A stretch of DNA of 64,000 bases. Origin: CAYQQR01 sp964420035. GTDB taxonomy: Bacteria; Bacteroidota; Bacteroidia; Bacteroidales; SM23-62. The position numbers and the translations under genes were made by a program. Location: contig CAYQQR010000015.1 in the NCBI GenBank assembly GCA_964420035.1, positions 1-64,000 on the forward strand, in the 5' to 3' direction. Under the pieces are notes generated by a model that ran no database searches, was not told the DNA's origin, and saw only the letters and a program-made list of their open reading frames with translations. Shown piece after piece: positions 1-8,270 of this stretch. Each line of letters opens with the position of its first letter. The first letter of the stretch is position 1.

Positions 1-486
1 GCTGCTTTCCACGCGCTGGCCGTCTTTGACATTCAAATTGGCCAGTGCAACCCACATAAGTTTCTCGGTTTGGTCTTCCATTACAACAATATCGGGTTCC
101 AGGGTTGCTTCTTCCAGAGGGTATAGGTGAAGGGCATTAAGTTTTCCGGGTTCCAGGGTGGTCATCCCCTCAAACATGGTCTGCCCCGTGGTTTGCACTT
201 CAACAATACCAAAACCCTGCAATCCTTTCCCCGTTTTTAACCCTTCGGGCAAAGGTTTAAAACCAAATGCAGCTGCGGCCGCAGGGCATGAGATACCTTC
301 CGCATCCAACAATACATTTCCGCCATGCCTGGCTTTCATCAATGCCTGACAATAGCGGTGGCTCTTTACTTTCTCTGCCTCCCGGGGGATTTGGTCTTCG
401 TCAAAAATGAACCGAATGCCAACGGGAAAAGTCTGTAATTCAAGTATATGCTTTATATTTCTGGCTTTCGCTTTTACTTGTTCCAT
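1..486 (-). CDS. DUF169-family protein (partial, runs off left edge)
   Basis: An open reading frame of 162 codons starts with ATG at 486-484 and stays open to the first base of the window, so the C-terminus is missing. The product begins MEQVKAKARNIKHILEL and carries stretches typical of DUF169 (COG2043) proteins: PVGIRFI near residue 22, HRYCQALMKAR near 45, the Cys-containing EGISCPAAAAAFGF near 65 and a later VMEDQTEKLMW. DUF169 proteins are cytosolic and of unknown function, often found near anaerobic redox genes. It lies downstream of, and in the same direction as, the ArsR-controlled redox operon, but about 300 bp of decayed sequence separates them, so co-transcription is uncertain. Confidence 0.75.
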   Translation of the reverse strand, partial: MEQVKAKARNIKHILELQTFPVGIRFIFDEDQIPREAEKVKSHRYCQALMKARHGGNVLLDAEGISCPAAAAAFGFKPLPEGLKTGKGLQGFGIVEVQTTGQTMFEGMTTLEPGKLNALHLYPLEEATLEPDIVVMEDQTEKLMWVALANLNVKDGQRVESS

Positions 487-489
487 AAC

Positions 490-715
490 TCATTTTTTTA
501 TTGGCACAATTAGCACATTGGAATCAACTTTTCGCACTGCATGATGATTTACGTTTCCAAGAATATTTCTTCGAAAAAGCTGTGTCAAAGGAATTGCGGG
601 CTCCGCAATCCTGCAGGATGAGAGCCGGTCGGGAATACCCGTGCGGAAAGATCCGGTTCTTTTACGAACAATTCCGTCTTTGCCAGCACCATTTTCATAT
701 ACATGAAATCTATTT
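490..715 (-). pseudogene. Decayed gene remnants (universal-stress-protein tail; possible ArsR-like start)
   Basis: This 300-bp gap (487-787) has no intact gene. On the minus strand one frame ending at 490 reads LGNVNHHAVRKVDSNVLIVP, which has the spacing of the C-terminal G-2x-G-9x nucleotide-binding end of universal stress proteins, but no matching N-terminal part precedes it. A second short frame, roughly 700 down to 590, reads MVLAKTELFVKEPDL then SHPAGLRS before a stop. That resembles the first helix and the HPARL motif of ArsR-type regulators, but with changed residues. I infer fragments of two lost genes. The resemblance is from memory of family motifs only. Confidence 0.35.
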
Positions 716-787
716 ACGTCAAATTTTGAACTAGCCTGAATACCCAAGAAAATATACATTTCTACAACCAGGCTTACTATCAGCCGA

Positions 788-1561
788 TTAAGGTTTGATC
801 TTTTCGTACAGCCCCGGCAGCTTTTTCTCAAAGACCTCCATGATCTCCTCTTCATGCTCACCGATGGGTTTTACCGGAATAAGGTCCATCACTTCTTCCG
901 GTGTGAGTGATGATTTGTAGTAAAGCTGTATCGATCGCTTCAGTGTATTCCGGATCACCTTTTTCGCTTCGGCTTCATCGAATCCCATTTGCAGCGCCAG
1001 TTCCTCCATTTTTTTCCATTGGAACCAGAAGTAGGTTGGCAGCATGGCCGAGATCATGGCATAACCCTCGAGCAGGGATTCTTCCACCTCGATCGTTTTT
1101 CCCAGCTTTCTGAATAATTCCATGGTGTTCTTTTTTTCTTCTGCGGGAAAAGTGTCGTGGAAACGGACCGGATTATATCCTTTATTGATGTAGGAGGTCG
1201 CATTGGGGATCACGCGGGCGATCTTTTCGGTATCCAGTATCCCGGCGATCTTTTCAATGGTGATCTTAGGTGCAAGAGAGACGACCGTGGAATCAGGCTT
1301 TACCACCTCCTTAACAGCGTTCAGTGTTTCCATCATTGCAGGAGGGTGAACGGCCAGGAATACGAGTTCCTGCTTCGCGGGTTCCGTTGCTGATCCTGCA
1401 AGCGTAATGGAAGGAAATTGAGTTTGCAAAGCGAAAGCAACCTCTTTGTCAGGTTCGTAAACCACTATGGAGTCAAAAGCCAGAGATTTGTTCCTGAAAG
1501 CCTGGAGAAAAATTTTAGTGATCCTTCCTCCGCCAATAAATCCTAAAGTTGTTGTTTTCAT
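788..1561 (-). CDS. ProC-like NAD(P)-dependent dehydrogenase
   Basis: A 257-residue protein with an N-terminal Rossmann motif (GFIGGGRITKIFL, residues 8-20) followed by the helical C-terminal half seen in the pyrroline-5-carboxylate reductase / F420-dependent NADP reductase superfamily. VIPNATSYINKGYNP corresponds to the conserved PN segment of ProC. The C-terminal part (LPTYFWFQWKKMEEL) diverges from true ProC, whose dimerisation helix carries a GSGPAY motif absent here, so proline synthesis is not assured. The start codon overlaps the stop of the upstream multiheme cytochrome gene in an ATGA arrangement, which implies translational coupling. It is the last gene of the redox operon, and a specialised NAD(P)H-linked oxidoreductase role is an inference from that position. 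Confidence 0.7.
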   Translation of the reverse strand: MKTTTLGFIGGGRITKIFLQAFRNKSLAFDSIVVYEPDKEVAFALQTQFPSITLAGSATEPAKQELVFLAVHPPAMMETLNAVKEVVKPDSTVVSLAPKITIEKIAGILDTEKIARVIPNATSYINKGYNPVRFHDTFPAEEKKNTMELFRKLGKTIEVEESLLEGYAMISAMLPTYFWFQWKKMEELALQMGFDEAEAKKVIRNTLKRSIQLYYKSSLTPEEVMDLIPVKPIGEHEEEIMEVFEKKLPGLYEKIKP

Positions 1562-4050
1562 GGTGTGTGATTTTGACAGTTGGATTTTTTCGGGGAATCA
1601 GCAACCGGATTCTGAAAACCCAACAGGTAAAGTAAAAGAATGGATCCTATTGTAGAAAATAACAGGCCCAGGTCAAAGAGGGTATATACGATCCAGTGAT
1701 TCATAAACATCATAAGAAAACCTGAAACAATGAGTAGAAATAAGGATATACCCGTAAACAGATTAGGCCCTTTTTTCAATTGAAGCAGGAGATTGAGCTT
1801 ATCTTCCGTTGGCCTTAAACGTATTAACAACAATGCAGTGGTTATTATCAGGATTACGCTACCAACCAGAAAATGATTCGAATCCAGTTGGAACCGGGAG
1901 GGTAACATATATAATGTAAGACTTTTATCATATATCAGACGGAAAAGCATAATCAGGAACCCGGCAAATATGAGAAAACTCAGACCGTTTAACAGAAATG
2001 CCGAGAGATGCTGATCCAGTAACCGACGTAAACCCAGAGTTAATGCCAGGATTATTAAACCGGCTATCAATATAAAAAGAACATGCTTCAGGTATGTTTC
2101 CCTGACTATTCCGGAATGAGCCTGTGCACTGGAAATACCCAGTGATCTATATTGAGGAACAGTGGTTATCTTTCCCTCATCATCGAATGGATACTGAACA
2201 ACAGGCCGGGTAAAGAATCCCGATTCATAGCTGTGGCAGTCTGTACAACCGTTCACACCCAGGGCGCTGTTGGCCGGAAAGATATCGTGATTGTAGGTGT
2301 GGACATTACCGTAAGGGGATGCTTCCCATGGTTCCATGGGTAATTCGGTAAATTCAGTACCGGATGAATAGATCCTGTCGTTCATTACCCAGACTACCTT
2401 TTTATTTTCCATCGGGTAATCGATCTCTTTCAGTTTTGCATTCACCGAGCCGATCAATGCATCGATCTCTTCAGGCGTGTTGATCTCTATTACCTGATCT
2501 GCGTTATCATCCCTGATCAGTGCAAGATCCGGGTACTTATCCGGATTTTCAAAATGCGCCGTCCACATTTTGTAAATATCACCCATCCTCGGCTGCATCA
2601 ACCCCGCCTCTCCTTCCGTTTGAATGGCGGGCCAGGCGGTATGGACCCGGTTTGCAGGATAGATCATTCCCTTATACTGAACCTGTTCCGGTCTGAACGT
2701 ATAGGTGGGCTTGTCGTCATATCCCATCATCTCCAGGTCTCCGTAATGGTTCCAGTATTTCATCTCCGGATCGTAAAAGGTCCACAGGTGCTTGCCCCTG
2801 GTCGGGATTTTCGTTCCCGGATTAAACACGTCACTGGCCACAAAATGGGCCGATTTCACGGTTCGCTCCGGGATATGACAGGTCTGGCAGGCGATCTTAT
2901 CAAGATGCAGCGGAGGCAGCCATCTATGTTTTGCCAGCGGTGCCCCCAGATATCCGTTGTCGTGGCAATCGGCACAGGTTCTCATGGTATTGTCCAGGTC
3001 ATCCCGCACGTGCCCGCCGGGATCATCCCCCTTTGCGAACTGATGGACTTCCTTGCCCCTTATCAGGTCATGTGTGGCTGATTTTCCCGCCGGGTGGCAA
3101 TCCACACATTTTAAGCCTGCCTGCAGATGAACATCGGTCCTTGACCGGAAATTGGCCCCTCTCTTCTTATATCCCGGTTTGGCATGGCAGAACAGGCAGG
3201 CTTCATTACGCGGTTGCTTTACGATATGGGGTTCGACCGTTCCGTCCGGATTAAAATTGGATTCATCATAGGTAAGTGTCACGGGGTCATTCGATGCAAC
3301 CGATCCGCTGATTTCAGCCAGGCCGGATGCCACGGTGGCAGCCCATTGAAAATTCATGCTTTTTATATTCCGGACCCTTTCCTCGTTGTCGTAGCCGGGC
3401 AAATGGCATATATAGCAATCGGCTTCAATCACCCCGGATTCGCCCCACTTTGCCTTGTAATAATCTCCGTCAAACGCGTTGGTTCCGCCACTGATCAATC
3501 CGGATCCCGGATCATTCATCACACGGTCATACCGCAGACCCTCCCGGTCGTATTCCAGCGGACCGCCTCCCGGGTGACAGACGCCGCAGGAAACCACGAA
3601 ATCGAAGGAGGTCATATCGACCGTTACTTCCAGTTCATTGTCCTTTTCCGACAAATACCTGTAGAGCGGTGCCGGTGAACACCAGGGACCCCCGTAATTG
3701 CCGGGAGAAGAAACCCATTGCATCCGCTCCGCCTGCTTATCCAGGGGAGCTTCATCTTTTCCCTGTTGAAAATGAAAACCGGATGTAATCAGCTCATAAT
3801 CATGGCATCTGCCGCAGGTCTGTTTGGGGGAATAGGGTTTGTCGGCATTCTCACCTGTAAGGGGATTAATGGTGTCTCCCTCCTGTGTGAGAAGGTAAAA
3901 GGGAGGACACACACCAAGCGATGAAATGTGTTCACCTTCCGAAACCTCAAATCGCGAACTTCCCGGCCCCGGTTTCAGGGCAATGGAAATGATCACTGTC
4001 GCGATGATCCCGATAATAACAGTTAAAGAATAAAGGACTCCTGATTTCAT
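1558..4050 (-). CDS. Membrane-bound eight-heme cytochrome c
   Basis: An 830-residue protein with an N-terminal signal/anchor helix (residues 4-25), a large periplasmic region with eight CxxCH heme sites (about residues 79-83, 155-159, 212-216, 285-289, 315-319, 359-363, 388-392 and 602-606) and a C-terminal domain of about five membrane helices (657-811). The segment with SCGVCHPGGG and DCYICHLPG recalls octaheme cytochromes of the tetrathionate/hydroxylamine reductase type, but I cannot assign a substrate. The five helices suggest an attached quinone-interacting or anchoring module. It sits in the ArsR-regulated operon between thioredoxin-like genes and a ProC-like dehydrogenase, with ATGA overlap to the latter. 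A role in moving electrons between the membrane pool and periplasmic thiols or an oxyanion is inferred. Confidence 0.85.
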   Translation of the reverse strand: MKSGVLYSLTVIIGIIATVIISIALKPGPGSSRFEVSEGEHISSLGVCPPFYLLTQEGDTINPLTGENADKPYSPKQTCGRCHDYELITSGFHFQQGKDEAPLDKQAERMQWVSSPGNYGGPWCSPAPLYRYLSEKDNELEVTVDMTSFDFVVSCGVCHPGGGPLEYDREGLRYDRVMNDPGSGLISGGTNAFDGDYYKAKWGESGVIEADCYICHLPGYDNEERVRNIKSMNFQWAATVASGLAEISGSVASNDPVTLTYDESNFNPDGTVEPHIVKQPRNEACLFCHAKPGYKKRGANFRSRTDVHLQAGLKCVDCHPAGKSATHDLIRGKEVHQFAKGDDPGGHVRDDLDNTMRTCADCHDNGYLGAPLAKHRWLPPLHLDKIACQTCHIPERTVKSAHFVASDVFNPGTKIPTRGKHLWTFYDPEMKYWNHYGDLEMMGYDDKPTYTFRPEQVQYKGMIYPANRVHTAWPAIQTEGEAGLMQPRMGDIYKMWTAHFENPDKYPDLALIRDDNADQVIEINTPEEIDALIGSVNAKLKEIDYPMENKKVVWVMNDRIYSSGTEFTELPMEPWEASPYGNVHTYNHDIFPANSALGVNGCTDCHSYESGFFTRPVVQYPFDDEGKITTVPQYRSLGISSAQAHSGIVRETYLKHVLFILIAGLIILALTLGLRRLLDQHLSAFLLNGLSFLIFAGFLIMLFRLIYDKSLTLYMLPSRFQLDSNHFLVGSVILIITTALLLIRLRPTEDKLNLLLQLKKGPNLFTGISLFLLIVSGFLMMFMNHWIVYTLFDLGLLFSTIGSILLLYLLGFQNPVADSPKKSNCQNHTP

Positions 4051-4148
4051 ATAGGTGTATTAATTTTGTTGTGAGGTTTACCCGGATTAAATTTATAAAG
4101 AACCTGAAAAGACACAATTTTTTGCCTGCCTGCCTTAATGATGTCATC

Positions 4149-4619
4149 TCATTTTACCCCTTTCTGATTCAGTACCTTGATCAACTCTTCTTCCGGGAAG
4201 AATCCCCGGTGCCTGTAAAATTCTTTGCCCTTTTCATCCAGGAAAACCTGGGTGGGGATTACCTGGATATTGTACTGGTCGGCATAGGGATGTCCCTCCG
4301 GCGTCCAGACATCATAAAAAACCACCCTGACCTGGTCTCCGTATTTTTCTTCAATGGATTTCATGATAGGCTGCATTTGCTGACAGGGAATGCATCGAAC
4401 GGACCCGAGTTCTATAAAAGTGACTTTATACCGATTTGTATCCGGCTCAGGCTGATCCGGTTTATTATCTGTCACCGTTTCGGTAACTTCATTGTTCGCG
4501 GGGGAAGAACCGGCATCCTTTTTAGAAGTATCCCCGGGCCCGTTCATGCAACCGAAAAACATGACCGCAACTAAAATCAGAAACGCCTTGTAAATCTTTA
4601 AAAAATAAATTCTCATCAT
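4149..4619 (-). CDS. Thioredoxin-fold lipoprotein
   Basis: A 156-residue protein with a lipoprotein signal (hydrophobic residues 10-22, lipobox FFGC with Cys24), an acidic/Thr-rich linker (25-62) and a thioredoxin domain whose active site is RCIPC (Cys76 and Cys79). Strand and cis-Pro features follow (VVFYDVW, then VIPTQVFLDEKGKE). It should be anchored in the periplasm, facing the cytochrome encoded downstream. Two adjacent ATG codons are possible starts (MMR). The coding region touches the end of the upstream DGC-domain gene, so the two are probably translated together. Most likely a periplasmic thiol-disulfide carrier that receives electrons from the CcdA-like protein of the same cluster. 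Confidence 0.85.
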   Translation of the reverse strand: MMRIYFLKIYKAFLILVAVMFFGCMNGPGDTSKKDAGSSPANNEVTETVTDNKPDQPEPDTNRYKVTFIELGSVRCIPCQQMQPIMKSIEEKYGDQVRVVFYDVWTPEGHPYADQYNIQVIPTQVFLDEKGKEFYRHRGFFPEEELIKVLNQKGVK

Positions 4620-4966
4620 TCAATTGATTTTATATGATCAACAATCTTTTTTGCTTTTTCCGGTGAGAAGGGAGTTTCACCCTTTATGATTCCGAATTCG
4701 GTAATGTGAATATGTTCGAATGCAGTAATACCCGATTTACACATTGTATCATGCGCACAATTGATGGAGCAGCCATCCAGAACGATCAGGCGGTTCAGGT
4801 CCTTTTTTGATTCATTGGCAAAAGCCTCATCGATAGAAAACCTGGCAAGGCAAAGCATTTTAACCTTTCCCTCCGCTGATAATTTCCGTGCGACCTCGTC
4901 AGCAAACCTACCTGTGTTGGAAGCACCGCTGCAACTGACAATATGGTAATTTGTATTTTTCATCAC
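4616..4966 (-). CDS. DGC-domain putative zinc-binding protein
   Basis: A 116-residue cytosolic protein matching the DGC-domain family (Pfam PF08859), named for its Asp-Gly-Cys motif, here LDGCSINCAHDTMCKSG near residues 63-79. A second conserved element near the start, SCSGASNTGRFADEVARKL, carries another Cys. The family is thought to bind zinc and often occurs with permeases, CxxC proteins and ArsR regulators. Several conserved Cys residues could bind a thiophilic metal or metalloid. It lies in the redox operon and overlaps the following thioredoxin lipoprotein gene. Exact function unknown. Confidence 0.8.
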   Translation of the reverse strand: MMKNTNYHIVSCSGASNTGRFADEVARKLSAEGKVKMLCLARFSIDEAFANESKKDLNRLIVLDGCSINCAHDTMCKSGITAFEHIHITEFGIIKGETPFSPEKAKKIVDHIKSIE

Positions 4967-4967
4967 G

Positions 4968-5210
4968 TTACATGTTTGATTTCAACCAGTGTTTAAGCGT
5001 GGCTTTTACCGGGATCTTCCCCTGTACCACTACCTTCCCGTTTACTACCAGTCCGGGAGTCATCCATATTCCGTAATTCCCAAATTCATCCCGGTCTGTT
5101 ATCTTTTCAATGTTTGCTTCCAGGTTTTCTTCTGCAACCACTTCCCGGCAAAGCTCCTCGAGCCTCAAACAGTTGTTGCATCCGGGACCCAAAACTTTTA
5201 TTTCCAGCAT
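4968..5210 (-). CDS. Small thioredoxin-like protein (TM0996/MTH895 type)
   Basis: A cytosolic thioredoxin-fold protein of 80 residues from the preferred start (MLEIKVLGPG). An in-frame ATG at 5240 would add ten residues, but family members begin just before the first strand. The active site is GPGCNNC, and the cis-Pro region is WMTPGLVVNGKVVVQGKIP, both hallmarks of the redox-active small thioredoxins that accompany ArsP-type permeases. There is no signal peptide. It lies two genes downstream of the permease and very near another member of the family, so the operon carries several versions of the same module. It probably reduces a thiol or metalloid bound by a partner protein. Confidence 0.85.
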   Translation of the reverse strand: MLEIKVLGPGCNNCLRLEELCREVVAEENLEANIEKITDRDEFGNYGIWMTPGLVVNGKVVVQGKIPVKATLKHWLKSNM

Positions 5211-5251
5211 TTTTATACTATTTAAATGATTTATACTCATAATAAGATTAC

Positions 5252-5506
5252 TTATGATTCAGGATCCTTTAAACTCTTCCGGATTTTTTCCGCGGAAGGC
5301 ACATAACCTCTTGCTATTACTTTCCCGTTTACGACCATCGCGGGAAGGATCCATGTAGGGTATTTAAGTATCTCACTTAATTTATCTTCTATGGTGATGG
5401 TTACACCCGGCTCAGCCCCCCGGGAAACTTCCTCCGCACGGTCGATCATCCCGCGGCATTTGCCGCATTTCCTTGCAGGACACAGTATTTTTATTTCATG
5501 GGTCAT
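5252..5506 (-). CDS. Small thioredoxin-like protein with CxxC
   Basis: An 84-residue thioredoxin-fold protein. It starts THEIKILCPARKCGKC: the CxxC is CGKC, and an extra Cys lies six residues before it. The second half (PTWILPAMVVNGKVIARGYVPSAEKIRKSL) matches the cis-Pro/VVNGKV signature of the small thioredoxin family. Its ATG overlaps the last codons of the permease gene in an ATGA arrangement, so the two should be made in step and may act together. The extra Cys and the insertion between strand and active site separate it from its neighbour at 4968-5210. Confidence 0.8.
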   Translation of the reverse strand: MTHEIKILCPARKCGKCRGMIDRAEEVSRGAEPGVTITIEDKLSEILKYPTWILPAMVVNGKVIARGYVPSAEKIRKSLKDPES

Positions 5507-6819
5507 ATTATTCCGTAAACCAGGCCGCTTATGGTGGCCATTGCCACTACCAGTATCACATAAACGATCGTTTTTTGGGTTCCGATCACACCCCTGATCA
5601 CGAGCATATTCGGTAAGGACAGTGACGGACCGGCCAGCAACAGGGCCAATGCCGGTCCCTTGCCCATACCTGCGGCGATCAGGCCCTGTAGTATGGGCAC
5701 TTCTGTAAGGGTGGCAAAATACATAAAGGCCCCCACGATAGAAGCAAAAATGTTAGCGAATACAGAATTACCGCCCACCAGTTTAGCCACCCATTCATTG
5801 GGAATGATCCCCGCCATGACCGTGTCGTCATGGGTGGATCCCAAAAGAAATCCTGCGATCAGAACCCCAATGGCAAGCAGGGGCATGATCTGCTTGGCGA
5901 AATCCCAGGAAGAAAAAGTCCATTCCCTGTTCTCGGGATCTTTTTTATCCATGAGTGTAATCACGGCTATTCCGGCCATTCCGACGATCATAGGGATCAT
6001 TGGGGAAGGACTCAGCAGGGCGCTGACCGCGGTAAGTGCTGCCACAGCGGATACGTGCTGCCATTTCAGCTTCAGGATCAGCACAAGTGAAAAAGATAAC
6101 AGTATGGCAAAAACCGACGTGATGATCCATTTGTTCGACCAGATCCAGTACCAGCCCCCGTCGGTGGTTCCTTCGCCGGGGGCTCCCCAGTTCGCGAACA
6201 CCAGAATAAACACGAGGATAAAAAAATGAAAGGCGGTCTGCCACATCGGTCGTTTCTCCGGTATTCCGGAGAAATTCATCTGCTCTTCCTTCTTCACCTT
6301 TTCTTCCTTCCTGTAGATGATGGACATGATTGAACCAATTACGATGGCAAATAATACAGCCCCGACGATCCGTGCGACCCCCATTTCAAACCCCAGGATC
6401 CGGGCGGTGAGGATAATGGCCAGGATATTGATGGCCGGTCCGCTGTACAGGAAGGCGATGGCCGGTCCGAGGCCTGCACCTCTTTTATGAATACTTGAAA
6501 ACAGGGGAAGGATCGTGCAACTGCAAACCGCCAGTATGGTTCCTGAAACCGAAGCTACCGAGTAGGAAAGCCATTTTTTCGCCTGTGCACCAAAGTACTT
6601 CATCACCGCTCCCTGGCTCACGAACACCGAGATGACCCCCGCGATAAAGAATGCAGGCAGCAGGCAGAGAATCACATGTTCCCTGGCGTACCAGCGGGTG
6701 AGATCCAGCATGGCCATGACAGCTTCCCTGAACCGGTGAAAATCAAGCGGCATGTAGAAAGCAGCTAAAAAAACCACGGTCATCCAGAAGAGTATTCTAA
6801 CCTCTTTTTTCCATTCCAT
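5503..6819 (-). CDS. ArsP/UPF0718-family permease
   Basis: A 438-residue integral membrane protein with roughly eight to ten helices, of the ArsP_1/UPF0718 family (PF03773). The hallmark CSC motif with following TILPLF lies in AVCSCTILPLFSS, and a second repeat half has GPALALLLAGPSLSLPNML. Characterised ArsP proteins export trivalent organoarsenicals; most relatives have no known substrate. A charged loop with KEEKVKKEEQ lies between the halves. A TTCG-N8-CGAA operator lies 22-38 bp upstream of the start, so this gene may begin its own ArsR-controlled transcript that continues through the thioredoxins, the DGC protein, the cytochrome and the dehydrogenase. Confidence 0.9.
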   Translation of the reverse strand: MEWKKEVRILFWMTVVFLAAFYMPLDFHRFREAVMAMLDLTRWYAREHVILCLLPAFFIAGVISVFVSQGAVMKYFGAQAKKWLSYSVASVSGTILAVCSCTILPLFSSIHKRGAGLGPAIAFLYSGPAINILAIILTARILGFEMGVARIVGAVLFAIVIGSIMSIIYRKEEKVKKEEQMNFSGIPEKRPMWQTAFHFFILVFILVFANWGAPGEGTTDGGWYWIWSNKWIITSVFAILLSFSLVLILKLKWQHVSAVAALTAVSALLSPSPMIPMIVGMAGIAVITLMDKKDPENREWTFSSWDFAKQIMPLLAIGVLIAGFLLGSTHDDTVMAGIIPNEWVAKLVGGNSVFANIFASIVGAFMYFATLTEVPILQGLIAAGMGKGPALALLLAGPSLSLPNMLVIRGVIGTQKTIVYVILVVAMATISGLVYGII

Positions 6820-6841
6820 AGAATATCCGTATTGATGGCCG

Positions 6842-6857
6842 TTCGTAAAAAAACGAA
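6842..6857 (-). promoter_or_regulatory. ArsR-type operator, copy 1 (before permease)
   Basis: Perfect inverted repeat TTCG-N8-CGAA (extended GTTCG...CGAAC) placed 22-38 bp upstream of the permease start and inside the only real gap (6820-6873) of the cluster. Two further copies with the same 8-bp spacing occur at 8271-8286 and 8617-8632. The repetition and position point to the binding site of the ArsR protein encoded at 8302-8598. The spacer here is A/T-only but is not a good -7 element. Confidence 0.75.
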
Positions 6858-6873
6858 CAACCGGTGTAAATTT

Positions 6874-7575
6874 TTAAAAATAAATGATCACCACGTAATA
6901 GATCCCCACACCGATAAATACCACAGAAATGACCCTGCGGAACCAGACTTCGAATATTTTCATCCTGTTATACAATTTGCCCACACCGGAAACTGTATAG
7001 GCAAGAAGCCAGGCGAAAATGATCACCGGGATTCCGGTTGCCACGGCAAATACAACGGGCAGGTACAGTCCCGATGCACTGCTGACGGTCATCGGGATCA
7101 GCATTCCAAAATAGAGCACACCGCTGTAGGGGCAAAACGCGAGCGCGAAGACGATCCCGAGCAGCAGCATGTCGAGGTACCCCCGCACACCTTTCTTCTG
7201 AACGCGGTTTTTGAGCCCGGGAAACACCGGGAAATTGATCTTTATCACATCAAGCATCAGGAACCCGATCAGGATCAGCAGCGGACCGATGATCCGTTCA
7301 CCGTACTGCTGGAACCAACCCGATATTTTCAGCCGGTCGGCCCCGAGGAAAAGAATGAAGGCCAGTAAGGTATAGGATACCGCTCTTCCAAGGGTATACA
7401 CGACCCCGTTCAGGAAAACCACCCGTTTATTCACCACATCCTTGCTCAGGTATCCGATGGCTGTGATGTTGGTTGCCATCGGGCACGGACTGATGGCGGT
7501 CAGAAGACCCAGCAGGGCAGCCGTGAGCACCGGAACCGAGCTGTTACCGGCGAGATTACTGAGAAATTCTTCCAT
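6874..7575 (-). CDS. CcdA/DsbD-like thiol electron-transfer membrane protein
   Basis: A 233-residue protein with about six membrane helices. Two Cys-Pro sites, ISPCPMATN (near residue 31) and ALAFCPYSG (near residue 145), are the redox Cys pair of the CcdA/DsbD transmembrane domain, which carries electrons from cytosolic thioredoxin to periplasmic thiol proteins. There is no periplasmic extension, so this is the CcdA rather than the full DsbD form. The gene follows the ArsF-like lipoprotein by 14 bp. It gives a plausible route from the cytosolic CxxC proteins to the periplasmic CxxC lipoproteins of this operon. Confidence 0.88.
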   Translation of the reverse strand: MEEFLSNLAGNSSVPVLTAALLGLLTAISPCPMATNITAIGYLSKDVVNKRVVFLNGVVYTLGRAVSYTLLAFILFLGADRLKISGWFQQYGERIIGPLLILIGFLMLDVIKINFPVFPGLKNRVQKKGVRGYLDMLLLGIVFALAFCPYSGVLYFGMLIPMTVSSASGLYLPVVFAVATGIPVIIFAWLLAYTVSGVGKLYNRMKIFEVWFRRVISVVFIGVGIYYVVIIYF

Positions 7576-7589
7576 AGGGTAAGGATGGT

Positions 7590-8000
7590 TTACAACATTG
7601 AAATAATGTGATCCGAAATGATCTGTTTCAGCCTTTCCGGGTTGCCGCGGGCGTACATGAATCCCTCGTTGGTAATATTTATCTTTTTATCCCCGTCAGC
7701 GATCAGGAGCGTCTGTCCCCTGACGTTAAGTGCCTTTGCCTTTTCCTTTCCCTCCGGTTCATCCAGGTTGTAGCTTTTGAACGGGATGCTGTCGCCGAAA
7801 AGTTCGTTCACTGCTTCTGCAGATACCGATTCCACCTCCAGACAGGTTACACATCTCCTTGTATAGTGGAAGTAATATACTTCAATGTCATTCGCCTGTG
7901 ATACGTTTTCTTTTTCAGAATAGCGATCGGATTGACCTGTACATGAATAATGAATGCACAGGGTCATCATCATTACCGGTAATAAGGCTTGCAGTTTCAT
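7590..8000 (-). CDS. ArsF-family CxxC lipoprotein (nitrophenyl-compound nitroreductase subunit ArsF-like)
   Basis: A 136-residue exported protein. The signal ends in a lipobox-like HYSC (Cys20), then a thioredoxin-like domain begins with IEVYYFHYTRRCVTC, giving a CVTC active site near residue 53. The YYFH...RC.TC pattern, followed by IPFKSYNLDEPEGKE and RGQTLLI, matches small proteins annotated ArsF that occur in arsenic clusters of Bacteroidota. Despite the family name, nothing in the sequence shows a nitroreductase cofactor. It lies between a cytosolic thioredoxin-like gene and the CcdA-like gene, suggesting a periplasmic partner of CcdA. Confidence 0.8.
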   Translation of the reverse strand: MKLQALLPVMMMTLCIHYSCTGQSDRYSEKENVSQANDIEVYYFHYTRRCVTCLEVESVSAEAVNELFGDSIPFKSYNLDEPEGKEKAKALNVRGQTLLIADGDKKINITNEGFMYARGNPERLKQIISDHIISML

Positions 8001-8003
8001 AAA

Positions 8004-8243
8004 TTACAGATTTTGTGTCAGTAATTGTTTCAGTTCGTTTTGGGACGGCAGTCTGCCGGAGAGAACGGCCTTTTCGTTAATGACCAGTCCGGGTGTATGC
8101 ATAATCCCGTATTCCATTATTTTCATAATGTCCTCCACTTTTGAAACATCCGCTACGAGGTCCAGTTCAGCTAATGAATTCATCACCGCTTTTTCAAGCT
8201 GCTTGCATTTCGGGCACCCTGTCCCCAATATCTTTATCTCCAT
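8004..8243 (-). CDS. Small thioredoxin-like protein (first of the cluster)
   Basis: A 79-residue cytosolic protein starting MEIKILGTGCPKC, with CPKC as the active site and GIMHTPGLVINEKAVLSGRLPS as the cis-Pro signature of the TM0996/MTH895 family. The ATG at 8243-8241 is preferred; a TTG six bases earlier is in frame but unlikely. A perfect TTCG-N8-CGAA operator and a TATTTTTG -7 element lie 28-43 bp upstream, so this gene heads the unit trx-arsF-ccdA. In related clusters such proteins accompany metalloid permeases. Confidence 0.88.
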   Translation of the reverse strand: MEIKILGTGCPKCKQLEKAVMNSLAELDLVADVSKVEDIMKIMEYGIMHTPGLVINEKAVLSGRLPSQNELKQLLTQNL

Positions 8244-8270
8244 AACCAAAAATGTTTAAATTATTCGTTG

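Noticed and set aside
490..861. 123-codon minus-strand frame as a real gene
   Set aside because: Its first part overlaps the ProC-like gene in another frame with no family match; only its last 25 residues look protein-like.
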